Notes: generated by a model from the sequence alone, not told the origin. A DNA stretch of 47,529 nt from Candidatus Saccharimonadota bacterium (GCA_028288965.1 JAQGHD010000005.1:1-47529); one strand, 5' to 3'; positions 1 to 7,342 are shown, numbered from the stretch's first letter. Made by a program: numbers and translations.

Positions 1-398
1 AAAATAACAATGTTGCCGGGCTGCCCTGGCACAGCCGTGTTGGGGTAGTGCACAACAGCGTGCTGAAGGGCTTTTTGAAAAGCACCTTGATTGACCACCG
101 ATTGATCAAAATTAATTGGTGCCGTGACATTAATCTTATTGATGGTAATTTTTGGAGGTGCATTCTTATCAATATTTGAAGACGCCGTTTGGTTATCCAA
201 TGAAGAGACATGAGCGCGCCGGGAGTACACCCTATAGGCAATCTTGCCGCTGATTAATGAAGAGTTAAAGAAGCCAAATACTGCCAGGGCCACAAGCAGC
301 CCAGCCAACGGTGGTAGCAGGTGCTTAGTAAAGCTCATCCGCACGCGGCTGTTGGCTAGCTCTTTAGATTTTTTGGCAGACTTGGTTGATTTAGTCAT
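1..398 (-). CDS. Sortase, N-terminal part (runs off the left edge)
   Basis: The open frame reads from an ATG at 398 to the window edge (132 residues visible). A basic N-terminus is followed by one membrane segment at about residues 28-46, then a sortase-like start with the strings ITINKINVTAPI and HYPNTAVPGQPGNIVIF. The second string is the region just before the catalytic His of class D/E-type sortases. The catalytic His, Cys and Arg lie outside the window. Sortases cleave LPxTG-like signals on exported proteins. A 53-residue LPNTG protein lies about 2.2 kb upstream on the same strand and is a candidate substrate. The gene has its own promoter and no Shine-Dalgarno sequence. Confidence 0.8.
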   Translation of the reverse strand, partial: MTKSTKSAKKSKELANSRVRMSFTKHLLPPLAGLLVALAVFGFFNSSLISGKIAYRVYSRRAHVSSLDNQTASSNIDKNAPPKITINKINVTAPINFDQSVVNQGAFQKALQHAVVHYPNTAVPGQPGNIVI

Positions 399-406
399 CG
401 TTATAT

Positions 407-435
407 ATTATAGAACATTTCATGAATTATTGCAA
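407..435 (-). promoter_or_regulatory. Promoter of the sortase gene, probably leaderless
   Basis: On the minus strand a TTGCAA -35 box (430-435) and a TATAAT -10 box (407-412) are separated by exactly 17 nt. The -10 box ends 8 nt before the ATG at 398, so transcription should start within a few bases of the start codon. No Shine-Dalgarno sequence is possible in such a leader. Confidence 0.65.
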
Positions 436-455
436 TACTCTTGCTTCCCTGGAGT

Positions 456-1625
456 CTAATCTGTCACCAGAGCTGGCTCAACAACGTAACGGCGAGTAGT
501 GTCGTTTTCCCATCGGCCATCGCTGTGTCTAAACTTCCGCAGCAATATTACTTCGACAAAAGCTCGCAAGAACACCAATAAGCTCACCCATCTAAACATA
601 TAGATCTGCGGAAAGGCACTCACCACATCCCAACGTTTGGTGCGACTGGCAGTCAAAAAGGTAATGATAAACGTCACAAAAACATCCACCACAAAGGCAC
701 CAGCCACTACTGTTGTACTGTGCCGAGTAATCGCTAAATAGGGTATCCAGACAAGGTAGCTGGCAAAAAATATCAAGTTTTGCAAAATCTGGTAGCTAAT
801 ATAGGCATCGATTGGCGACAAGCGTCGGCCAATTTTATAGCGGACAATGCTCTGTAAACCACCGCGATTCCAACGTGTAATTTGCTTGGTGTAGTCTTTT
901 AACGTCTTAGGGTCCTGGGTGTAAGCCACAGCATTTGGGATAAACTGTACGCTGCCCAGTTTTTTACGATGCAGCTGCATGGTCACATCAAAATCCTCGG
1001 TCAGTGATTTGTTATCAAAATCAACCGCGGCAAACACATCCGCTCTAAAGCAAGACGTTGGTCCGGGAATAACTGGTACTACATTAAGCAATACCTGCAA
1101 CCGTCTATGGATTTCCATACCAACGGTATACTCAAAAACTCGGTACTCGCTGACTCGTTTGCCCGGCAGGCTCCGAACATAGCCAGTTGCGGCAGCATTT
1201 TTAACCCGCAGTGCTTTTCTAAAAACCGAGAAATAATTGGGTGCGAAGGCTCCGTCGGCATCAGCAATATGAATCCAGCGATAGCACTCGGTGAGCTTAA
1301 ATCGTTTAGCGGCCTTGGTAATGGCCAGCCCTTTACCGCTGCGCTGCACCCGAATAACGTTGCCAGGAGGCAAAATAGACTTGGCGATAGCGCTGGTGAG
1401 GTCAGCAGAATTATCGTCTACTACATATATATGTTCACTTTTCATGCCGGCTGCAATGGCAGATCGCAGAGTGTTGCCGATTACTAGTTCTTCATTATGG
1501 GCAGAGATAAGCAAGCAAAGCATTGGCTTGCTGGTCCGCGGCGCCCGAACCTTGGAGGTCTTTTTGACCGCGCGGCGCAGCACATTAACGGATTGGGTTT
1601 TGGCCTTTCGGCGAAACAACTTCAT
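456..1625 (-). CDS. Processive family 2 glycosyltransferase (PgaC/NodC-like)
   Basis: This 389-residue protein has the GT2 core with the signatures of processive synthases: SAHNEE near residue 41, DAD (122-124) for metal and nucleotide-sugar binding, TED (209-211) with the catalytic Asp/Glu, and QITRW (248-252), the QxxRW motif. Membrane segments follow the catalytic domain. The family polymerises beta-linked sugars such as poly-N-acetylglucosamine, hyaluronan or chitin oligomers at the membrane. Its start overlaps the stop of the upstream deacetylase (TAATG), so the two are very likely cotranslated. A synthase-deacetylase pair suggests a partly de-N-acetylated surface polymer, but the exact sugar cannot be read from sequence. 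Confidence 0.85.
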   Translation of the reverse strand: MKLFRRKAKTQSVNVLRRAVKKTSKVRAPRTSKPMLCLLISAHNEELVIGNTLRSAIAAGMKSEHIYVVDDNSADLTSAIAKSILPPGNVIRVQRSGKGLAITKAAKRFKLTECYRWIHIADADGAFAPNYFSVFRKALRVKNAAATGYVRSLPGKRVSEYRVFEYTVGMEIHRRLQVLLNVVPVIPGPTSCFRADVFAAVDFDNKSLTEDFDVTMQLHRKKLGSVQFIPNAVAYTQDPKTLKDYTKQITRWNRGGLQSIVRYKIGRRLSPIDAYISYQILQNLIFFASYLVWIPYLAITRHSTTVVAGAFVVDVFVTFIITFLTASRTKRWDVVSAFPQIYMFRWVSLLVFLRAFVEVILLRKFRHSDGRWENDTTRRYVVEPALVTD

Positions 1626-2521
1626 TAGTGCGCTCCCTGCTGAGCGGTATAGGCATTTATAACCTGGTTTACCGTGGCACTACGCAGCGGACTATTACCG
1701 ATCAGTTTCATTTGTTGCGCAAACTGATCTGGTGTGACGGCGAACTCCTCGTTACTACTATCAATCTGGTGGTAGGTCAGCACCAGCCAACCATTGTGCG
1801 TCCGAGCGGCATCAAGCAGTTTCTGAATATCTTGTAACTTTGTATTTTTACGAATTGAATACGACACAAAGTTCATGGGGTCAAAGTTGGCCTTAGTGTT
1901 AATGGCCTCCAGTTCACTGGAAGCTGGATCGCCCTCGGCATTTTTTTGTGACCGATAATACTTACTAATAAAGTTGAGTGTGTGGGCATTATAAGCGCCA
2001 TATGGCGAAGTAAAATCAGTAATCTTAACTCCGAATTCTTTGTCTAGCAGTTGCTGCGAATCATATAATTCGTGCTTTAGTTGTTGGTCGTCAAGCATCG
2101 TCAGATCAGCGTGACTTATAGTGTGGGCGGCAATATCGTGTCCGGCACTTTGCAAAGAGTGCAGTTGGGCCAGCGACATGTAACCATGGTTACTGAAGGT
2201 GTCGGTAATAATGTAGTGAGTAGTATGGAAGCCATTAGTCTGCAGGACCGGCAAAGCTTTGGTGTAGACCGATTCCCAGCCATCATCAAAGGTTATGGTC
2301 ACAACTGGTTCAGCAAAAGGGGCCAGTGGCTGAGCGGTTTGATCAATAGTGCGAGGCTGCAGAGCAGCCACTTGTGTAGTTTTTCGGGGATCTTTGTCTC
2401 CCGCCAGCCCTTTAACAAATTGAAACGAAGTGAATAACGGTAGCAAAACTACCGCCAAAACAAAAACTGACATTATGGTTTTGGCTATTTTCTGATGAGC
2501 TTGACGCTTTTTCTTACTCAT
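1625..2521 (-). CDS. Membrane-anchored or secreted polysaccharide deacetylase (NodB domain)
   Basis: The protein has 298 residues, a basic N-terminus and one hydrophobic segment (about 13-35, signal anchor). The CE4/NodB domain follows, with TFDDGW (catalytic and metal Asp pair), HTISHAD (HxxxH metal ligands), SPYGAYN and LVLTYHQ. All catalytic landmarks are present. The expected reaction is metal-dependent removal of N-acetyl groups from a glycan outside the cell. A GGAGA Shine-Dalgarno precedes the ATG, and the stop overlaps the glycosyltransferase start. The LPNTG mini-gene lies 41 nt upstream, so the three genes probably form one operon. Confidence 0.85.
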   Translation of the reverse strand: MSKKKRQAHQKIAKTIMSVFVLAVVLLPLFTSFQFVKGLAGDKDPRKTTQVAALQPRTIDQTAQPLAPFAEPVVTITFDDGWESVYTKALPVLQTNGFHTTHYIITDTFSNHGYMSLAQLHSLQSAGHDIAAHTISHADLTMLDDQQLKHELYDSQQLLDKEFGVKITDFTSPYGAYNAHTLNFISKYYRSQKNAEGDPASSELEAINTKANFDPMNFVSYSIRKNTKLQDIQKLLDAARTHNGWLVLTYHQIDSSNEEFAVTPDQFAQQMKLIGNSPLRSATVNQVINAYTAQQGAH

Positions 2522-2562
2522 AGCTTCTCCATAATGTCAGAGATTCACGCTTAGGTAGCGAC

Positions 2563-2724
2563 TTAACGATTAGCGTAGGCGTACAAAGCGCCCCACGTCA
2601 AAAGTCCAGCAACAACGGCAATTGCCACTGTTACAATCGTGTTACCACCGGTGTTAGGCAGTACTACTGCACCAGCTACTACGCTGGAGGTTGTAGCACC
2701 TAGAACTTGTCCTGTACCACTCAT
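2563..2724 (-). CDS. 53-residue LPxTG-type surface protein (sortase substrate candidate)
   Basis: This short gene has an ATG at 2724, preceded by GAGG at good spacing. The product has a polar, Gly/Thr/Ser/Val-rich N-terminus of about 20 residues, then LPNTGG at about residues 22-27. A hydrophobic stretch of about 20 residues follows, and the chain ends in Asn-Arg. This is the layout of a cell-wall sorting signal: LPxTG, membrane span, positive tail. No conventional N-terminal signal peptide is evident, so export may depend on the single hydrophobic segment. A consensus promoter precedes it, implying high expression. It leads the deacetylase and glycosyltransferase genes, with the sortase at the end of the series. 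Confidence 0.7.
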   Translation of the reverse strand: MSGTGQVLGATTSSVVAGAVVLPNTGGNTIVTVAIAVVAGLLTWGALYAYANR

Positions 2725-2762
2725 AACTTCCTCACTTCTTATTGTTACTAAAATACCAGCAA

Positions 2763-2791
2763 ATTATAAACTCTGTAGGCTTTTATGTCAA
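2763..2791 (-). promoter_or_regulatory. Consensus sigma-70-type promoter of the LPNTG gene
   Basis: On the minus strand TTGACA (2786-2791) and TATAAT (2763-2768) are both perfect hexamers with a 17-nt spacer. This is the best promoter match found in the window. The predicted transcript starts near 2756, giving a leader of about 30 nt with a GAGG Shine-Dalgarno before the ATG at 2724. Confidence 0.8.
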
Positions 2792-2881
2792 GCATTAAAT
2801 TATATTTTTGTTCTTTACGCAATTTCATGTGTTGTTAATGTTTTTGCTTATGCTTACCCCTGATGAGTATCTGTCTAAAAT

Positions 2882-2910
2882 TTGACAAATCTAACGAATA
2901 AATGTAGAGT
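2882..2910 (+). promoter_or_regulatory. Promoter of the 662-residue deacetylase gene
   Basis: TTGACA (2882-2887) and TAGAGT (2905-2910) are separated by 17 nt and lie about 44 nt upstream of the chosen ATG at 2954. This promoter diverges from the LPNTG promoter about 90 nt away. Confidence 0.6.
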
Positions 2911-2953
2911 AACAATTAATTACATATAACTGGTGGGCAGTGGAGCGTGGTAC

Positions 2954-4942
2954 ATGATCAAGAAATTTGCCCTCTTTTTATCAACTATTTTCATAAGTTT
3001 AGCCTCTTTGTTACCGCTGGCGACGGCAACTGCTGCCGGCCCTAACTTAATCGTTAACCCATCTGTTGAAATTGCTAGTGGCACCCAGCCAACTGGCTGG
3101 AATCAGGACGTATGGGGCAAGAACACCACTACTTTCTCGCATAACACTGCCGAAGGCCACAGCGGCACTAAAAGCCTGTACATAAACATGACCAAGCGAA
3201 CGGGTGGTGATGCTAAATGGTATTTCACTAATGTACCGGTTAAACCAAACACCTCCTACACCTATAGCGAATTTTATGAATCAAACATTAAGACAGAGAT
3301 TGACGTAGCTTACACGACTGCGGCCAACACTGTTTCCTATAATAGCCTGGGAACTCCTGCAGCCGCCCCTACCTGGACTGCGGCCACCACCACCTTCACC
3401 ACCCCGGCTAATGTCCAAAGCTTGAGTGTTATGCACATCATCAACCGAGTTGGTTGGGTACAGACCGATGACTTTAGCCTGGTAGAAGGAACTGGTGTGG
3501 TCACACCACCAACCGCGCCGAGCGTCTCTATTACTGCACCTGTTGCCAACGCTACTGTAAGTGGCGCTGTAAACATTGATGCCAACGCCAGTGATGCCGT
3601 CGGCGTAGCCGGTGTCCAGTTCAAGCTTGATAACACCGCTTTAGGCGCCGAAGATACCACCGCCCCTTATGGCGTTAACTGGAACACCATTTCTGCCACC
3701 AACGGCACACACACCCTAACGGCTACCGCCCGAAACTCCAGTGGCCTCACGGCTACTGCCACCGAGACCGTCACCGTTCAAAACAATGTGGTTACTCCTC
3801 CGGGCAATAACCTTATCCTCAACTCATCACTCGAGACCACCAATGGTACCGCCCCAGCCAGCTGGTTATCCAGCAATTGGGGCAACAACACTTCTGCCTT
3901 TAGCTATCTAAACACCGGCCACACCGGTAGTCACAGCGTACGAGTTGACACGACCGCTTACACAGGTGGCGCTGCCAACTGGTACTACGCAGAGATTCCA
4001 GTGAGTAGCGGCAAAACGTACAAGTACGAGAACTGGTACCAAAGCAACGTTGATACCGAAGTTGATGCGGAAGTTACCATGACCGATGGCAGCGTCCAGT
4101 ACTTTTGGCTTGGCACCGTGCTCACCAATACTAATTGGACAAAATACAGCACCACCTTCACCCCACCTGCCGGCGCCAAAAGCATAGCCATTTACCAACT
4201 CCTAGCTAAGAAAGGCTACGTCGTTAGTGACGATTATTCCCTAAGCGAATACACACCCCTACCGCTAAACCGAGGCCTGGTAACTGTGACATTTGACGAT
4301 GGTTGGGCCAATCAGTACACCAACGCCTACCCGCTGCTACAGAAGTACGGACTGAATGCTGCGTTTTATATCATCTCGGGTGAGTTGGCTAACCAGCCAG
4401 ATTATATGAGCGGCAATCAAATATTGGCCCTAAGAAATAGCGGTAACGAAATTGGCTCGCACACCATTTCTCACCCCGACTTGACCACCAAGACCGTCGC
4501 CCAAATCACCAACGAAATGTCCCAGAGCCAGACCACATTACAGAATCTGCTGGGCCAACCAGTCACTGATTTTGCCTACCCATACGGTGCCTATAACGCC
4601 ACCACCATTGGCATCGGTAAGCAATATTACCAAAGCCAACGCAGCGTGAATGCCGGCTACAACACTAAAGAGAACTGGGACATCACTACGCTCAAGATCC
4701 ATGAAGTTGACAGCAACATCTCTCAGGCACAAGTCCAAGGCTGGATAGATGGCGCTATTGCCCAGAAGGCCTGGTTGATCTTGGTCTATCATGAGGTTGC
4801 TACCAAGCCCGTTGATCCAACTGACGCGCTATACACCACCCAGCCCTCAGACCTTGATGCCGAGCTGGCCTACCTTAAGAATTCTGGCGTAACGGTTAAA
4901 ACGGTTAACCAAGCGCTCAATGAAATTCTTCCGCAACTATAA
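2954..4942 (+). CDS. Secreted modular polysaccharide deacetylase (two glycan-binding-like domains, Ig-like domain, NodB)
   Basis: The ATG at 2954 is preferred over an upstream in-frame GTG (2933), because GGAG lies 8 nt before it and a clean signal peptide ending ATATAA follows. The 662-residue product has a carbohydrate-binding-like beta domain (about 30-180), an Ig-like repeat rich in Val/Thr/Asp (about 190-280) and a second copy of the first domain type (about 285-435). A CE4/NodB domain follows, with TFDDGW near residue 446, HTISHPD, AYPYGAYN and LILVYHE. It is a close paralogue of the dockerin-bearing protein at 8932-10344 but lacks a dockerin. The role is inferred: extracellular deacetylation of a bound glycan. 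Confidence 0.85.
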   Translation: MIKKFALFLSTIFISLASLLPLATATAAGPNLIVNPSVEIASGTQPTGWNQDVWGKNTTTFSHNTAEGHSGTKSLYINMTKRTGGDAKWYFTNVPVKPNTSYTYSEFYESNIKTEIDVAYTTAANTVSYNSLGTPAAAPTWTAATTTFTTPANVQSLSVMHIINRVGWVQTDDFSLVEGTGVVTPPTAPSVSITAPVANATVSGAVNIDANASDAVGVAGVQFKLDNTALGAEDTTAPYGVNWNTISATNGTHTLTATARNSSGLTATATETVTVQNNVVTPPGNNLILNSSLETTNGTAPASWLSSNWGNNTSAFSYLNTGHTGSHSVRVDTTAYTGGAANWYYAEIPVSSGKTYKYENWYQSNVDTEVDAEVTMTDGSVQYFWLGTVLTNTNWTKYSTTFTPPAGAKSIAIYQLLAKKGYVVSDDYSLSEYTPLPLNRGLVTVTFDDGWANQYTNAYPLLQKYGLNAAFYIISGELANQPDYMSGNQILALRNSGNEIGSHTISHPDLTTKTVAQITNEMSQSQTTLQNLLGQPVTDFAYPYGAYNATTIGIGKQYYQSQRSVNAGYNTKENWDITTLKIHEVDSNISQAQVQGWIDGAIAQKAWLILVYHEVATKPVDPTDALYTTQPSDLDAELAYLKNSGVTVKTVNQALNEILPQL

Positions 4943-5822
4943 ATACCAGTACGATCAAAAAGTTTCTTATCCCCGTCAGGTAGTCTTGAGCTTCTTGTTT
5001 GTTACTTTTCTACTGATCAGTTCAGCTAATTTCATATTGATTCAAGGACGATTAACTAACCCCTTGTTTGAGCTAGCCCTCCCTTGGGAGCATTCCACTA
5101 CCAGCAGCCAAGATGGCCAAGTCAAAGGCGTTAAGTCCAACCCTAATAAATCTACCAAAAGCAGCCCTGTCACTGGATCTGGCTCAAGTAAAACTTCAGG
5201 TACTGGCACCTCACCCAGCTCCAACGGTCCGGTGGATTTTAAGCACTTGGGTATCATCACTACCTATTTTTGGGCCGGCGAAGATGCCACAGGCGCTAAC
5301 GGTCATATCCCTAACGCCGCCAGTGCCTGGGACGAGCAATGGTCCACACACTACGGCGGTATTGATAATCCTGCCAGCCGAAATGGATACTTTCCGGCTA
5401 GTTTCACCCCTAAAGAAAATCCCTTCTACTTTGCCCTGCCATATAATGACTACGATGCTAAAGGCAAACGCAAAAGTACGGCTGGTTCTTGTCTAAATAG
5501 CGGCGACACCTCTGTTGCAGCTTATTCGTGGTGCAAAAATACCTGGATTGCCATTCGCCATAACGGCAAGGTTGCCTACGCTCAGTGGGAAGATGTTGGA
5601 CCCTTTCAAGAAGATGATTTTAACTATGTATTCGGCACCGCCCCGCCCAAAAATACTCGGGACGCCAAGGCCGGATTAGATGTTTCGCCCGCCTTGCGCA
5701 GTTACTTTGGCATGCAGGATGTTGATACGTGCGACTGGTCTTTTGTGCCGGCTAGCAGCGTGCCAACCGGCCCCTGGAAGCAAATCGTCACTACCAGTAA
5801 GGGTACGCCAGTAACTCAGTAG
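4920..5822 (+). CDS. Secreted or membrane-anchored protein of unknown function, Trp/Cys-rich C-terminal domain
   Basis: The product has 300 residues: a basic start, one membrane segment at about 20-42, a Ser/Thr/Gly-rich linker to about residue 105, then a compact domain. That domain contains YFWAGE, SWCKNTWIAIRHNGK, AYAQWEDVGPF, GLDVSPAL and DTCDWSFV. The last strings resemble double-psi beta-barrel enzymes of the RlpA/expansin kind, but I cannot assign the family firmly. The gene overlaps the end of the preceding deacetylase by 23 nt, so translation is probably coupled and a shared role at the cell surface is likely. Confidence 0.7.
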   Translation: MKFFRNYKYQYDQKVSYPRQVVLSFLFVTFLLISSANFILIQGRLTNPLFELALPWEHSTTSSQDGQVKGVKSNPNKSTKSSPVTGSGSSKTSGTGTSPSSNGPVDFKHLGIITTYFWAGEDATGANGHIPNAASAWDEQWSTHYGGIDNPASRNGYFPASFTPKENPFYFALPYNDYDAKGKRKSTAGSCLNSGDTSVAAYSWCKNTWIAIRHNGKVAYAQWEDVGPFQEDDFNYVFGTAPPKNTRDAKAGLDVSPALRSYFGMQDVDTCDWSFVPASSVPTGPWKQIVTTSKGTPVTQ

Positions 5823-5842
5823 CTATTGGTAGCCCATAATGC

Positions 5843-5848
5843 TATAAT
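5843..5848 (+). promoter_or_regulatory. -10 element of the tRNA-Gly/tRNA-Arg transcript
   Basis: An extended -10, TGCTATAAT, ends at 5848 and is followed by CACCCCTGTTTAA. The same initial transcribed sequence follows the -10 of the tRNA-Pro(TGG) promoter. A possible -35 (TAGCTA or similar) is weak. Confidence 0.5.
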
Positions 5849-5862
5849 CACCCCTGTTTAAT

Positions 5863-5900
5863 CCCCAACGTAAATGCAAGCATTTCTGCCGGGGACCCCA
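5863..5900 (+). repeat. tRNA-flanking hairpin, copy 1
   Basis: An outer stem CCCC/GGGG and an inner stem AAATG/CATTT enclose a short loop, followed by ACCCCA. This is the first of three related hairpins and lies just before tRNA-Gly. The inner AAATGC-CATTT block is shared by all copies, while the outer stem sequence differs. Confidence 0.65.
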
Positions 5901-5903
5901 TAT

Positions 5904-5978
5904 GCGGGATTCGTATAACGGCTAATATGTCAGTTTTCCAAACTGAAGACGGGGTTTCGACTACCCCATCCCGCACCA
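5904..5978 (+). tRNA. tRNA-Gly (anticodon TCC)
   Basis: The acceptor stem GCGGGAT/ATCCCGC, anticodon stem TCAGT/ACTGA with loop TTTCCAA, and T arm GGGGT-TTCGACT-ACCCC all pair. Discriminator A is followed by an encoded CCA. Position 9 is C rather than the usual A, and the D stem is weak (GTAT/ATAT). It lies between hairpin copies 1 and 2. Confidence 0.9.
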
Positions 5979-5982
5979 CGCT

Positions 5983-6022
5983 ACCCCATCGCAAATGCAG
6001 ACATTTGCAATGGGGGCCCCCA
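5983..6022 (+). repeat. tRNA-flanking hairpin, copy 2
   Basis: An outer stem CCCCAT/ATGGGG and inner stem GCAAATG/CATTTGC with loop CAGA make the best-paired of the three copies. It is followed by GCCCCCA. It sits between tRNA-Gly and hairpin copy 3. Confidence 0.7.
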
Positions 6023-6028
6023 AGTTCT

Positions 6029-6067
6029 CCCCGCTGTAAATGCAGACATTTCCAGCGGTGACCCCAT
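6029..6067 (+). repeat. tRNA-flanking hairpin, copy 3
   Basis: An outer stem CCGCTG/CAGCGG and inner stem AAATG/CATTT with loop CAGA are followed by TGACCCCA. The outer stem differs from copies 1 and 2 on both strands in a compensating way. The hairpin ends 6 nt before tRNA-Arg. Confidence 0.7.
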
Positions 6068-6072
6068 ACCGT

Positions 6073-6149
6073 GCCCCGGTAGCTCAGCTGGATAGAGCAG
6101 GAGACTTCTAAGCTCAAGGTCGTAGGTTCGAGTCCTACCCGGGGTACCA
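6073..6149 (+). tRNA. tRNA-Arg (anticodon TCT)
   Basis: The acceptor stem GCCCCGG/CCGGGGT (with a terminal G-U), D stem GCTC/GAGC, anticodon loop CTTCTAA and T arm GTAGG-TTCGAGT-CCTAC fit a tRNA, and CCA is encoded. The anticodon stem GGAGA/GCTCA has mismatches at its first pair (27-43, G-A) and last pair (31-39, A-G). This leaves only three middle pairs, which is unusual for a working tRNA. Confidence 0.85.
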
Positions 6150-6162
6150 AGCATAAGCATTT

Positions 6163-6447
6163 TTATCCTATGAATATTGGCAATGCAGCAACAACCCACA
6201 CTAGTACAGCAGGAATTAAGTAGCCGTAATATGAAATCTTTTCTGAATTAAGTTTATTTCTTAACAAGAAACTCGTACTTACGCCCACAATCCCAATAAA
6301 TGGTATACCAAAAATAACTACTATTATGTAATGGATTCCCACTGCCATATTTCCCGCATTGGAACTTGTGTGGTCATAAATGTATCCGAATAAAATAACC
6401 GCAGGAAAAGGGCTAATAATGAGGAGGAATTTTTTAAGGTTATTCAT
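6163..6447 (-). CDS. Small membrane protein of unknown function
   Basis: This 94-residue protein is made mostly of three hydrophobic segments at about 5-24, 34-60 and 74-93. A short polar loop lies between the first and second, and a loop with Arg, Lys and Glu lies between the second and third. I recognise no family. It stands alone on the minus strand between the tRNA cluster and three plus-strand accessory genes. No good Shine-Dalgarno precedes its ATG. The region is richer in A and T than the surface-protein genes on either side. Confidence 0.55.
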   Translation of the reverse strand: MNNLKKFLLIISPFPAVILFGYIYDHTSSNAGNMAVGIHYIIVVIFGIPFIGIVGVSTSFLLRNKLNSEKISYYGYLIPAVLVWVVAALPIFIG

Positions 6448-6500
6448 CTTTATTAAATCTATTAACTAATGGCAATATCTTAGCATAAGTTGATTAAAAT

Positions 6501-6560
6501 GGTTCTAACTTCGTCTATGATGCTGTACCGCATGAGATTTAATTAATAGGCGTCAGAACC
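6501..6560 (+). repeat. Gene-boundary motif A with inverted ends
   Basis: GGTTCTAAC at 6501 is matched by GTCAGAACC at 6552-6560, its reverse complement with one difference. This gives a possible 60-nt hairpin with some internal pairing (CTAT/ATAG, ATGC/GCAT). The left half recurs after the next two genes. Confidence 0.5.
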
Positions 6561-6601
6561 GGCCTTTCTTTTACTTGCTTGTATAGTGCTATGATTACTT
6601 T

Positions 6602-7294
6602 ATGACCACTGGAAGCATCATCTGGCTGCTAATACTTCTTGGGTTATCAGGAGCGTACTACCGGTTTATCTCCCGTGGAAGAACATACGGCTACCAAGCT
6701 CTAGCATCACGAACCAACCAGCTTCTAGAGCAAGGGGTGAATCAAGTCTGGCTTCTATACGGTGACAAAGGAGTGGGCTTCAACATAAATCTCAGCCACA
6801 CCTCCGTTTGGACATTGCTTAATACAGGTTTCTTGGCGTACATATCCGATGGAAAATTTGTCATTGAATACCCCTGGTGGAATAAAATGAAGCCTATGTT
6901 CGACAATGGTAATGCACAGCTCAATCCAAGATCCGCGATAGTCTTATACAATAGAAAAGCATATCCGGCAGTGAAAATAGGCCATCAATCATATGTTGTC
7001 ACCGCCATGAATTTACAAAATGTATCTGACATTAAACAGCGGCTAAACTTTAAGGGCCATGCAGACGCCGAAACGCTGCTCAGGGATTTTATGAATTCCC
7101 TCACTACTTCCCAGATATCGATCAGTAGTGTTGCTTATGAACAACCTAGAGAGTCGCAACCTATTATCAATTCTAGGCTATCTCTACTAAAAATTATCCG
7201 CGGTACATTCCTCTACATCTTATTGCCCTGCTTGATACTAACGGCGGCTACGGTACTATGGGCAATCCTTACTAAGCAACCTGCATTTCGGTGA
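6602..7294 (+). CDS. Unknown membrane-associated protein
   Basis: The 230-residue product has an N-terminal membrane segment (about 6-20) followed by RFISRGRTYGYQ. A soluble region of about 170 residues follows, then a C-terminal membrane segment (about 201-222). I recognise no catalytic motif. An extended -10 (TGCTATGAT, ending 6595) lies only 6 nt before the ATG and no Shine-Dalgarno is present, so the message may be leaderless. It is the first of three same-strand genes separated by the TTGGTTCTAA boundary motif. Confidence 0.6.
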   Translation: MTTGSIIWLLILLGLSGAYYRFISRGRTYGYQALASRTNQLLEQGVNQVWLLYGDKGVGFNINLSHTSVWTLLNTGFLAYISDGKFVIEYPWWNKMKPMFDNGNAQLNPRSAIVLYNRKAYPAVKIGHQSYVVTAMNLQNVSDIKQRLNFKGHADAETLLRDFMNSLTTSQISISSVAYEQPRESQPIINSRLSLLKIIRGTFLYILLPCLILTAATVLWAILTKQPAFR

Positions 7295-7296
7295 AT

Positions 7297-7342
7297 TTGG
7301 TTCTAACTTCGTGCACTAAGCTGTACCAATTCGTTTATGCTT
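7297..7342 (+). repeat. Gene-boundary motif B
   Basis: It starts TTGGTTCTAACTTCGTG and ends ACCAATTCGTTTATGCTT. Both ends match motif C at 8053-8099, and the first part matches motif A. It begins 3 nt after the stop of the preceding gene. Confidence 0.5.

Noticed and set aside
2933-2953. GTG start at 2933 for the large deacetylase
   Set aside because: The ATG at 2954 has GGAG at the right distance and immediately begins the signal peptide. The seven extra residues add nothing.
5848-6150. 100-residue minus-strand ORF across the tRNA cluster
   Set aside because: It is an artefact of tRNA and hairpin sequence. The apparent protein repeats are the three hairpins read in frame.
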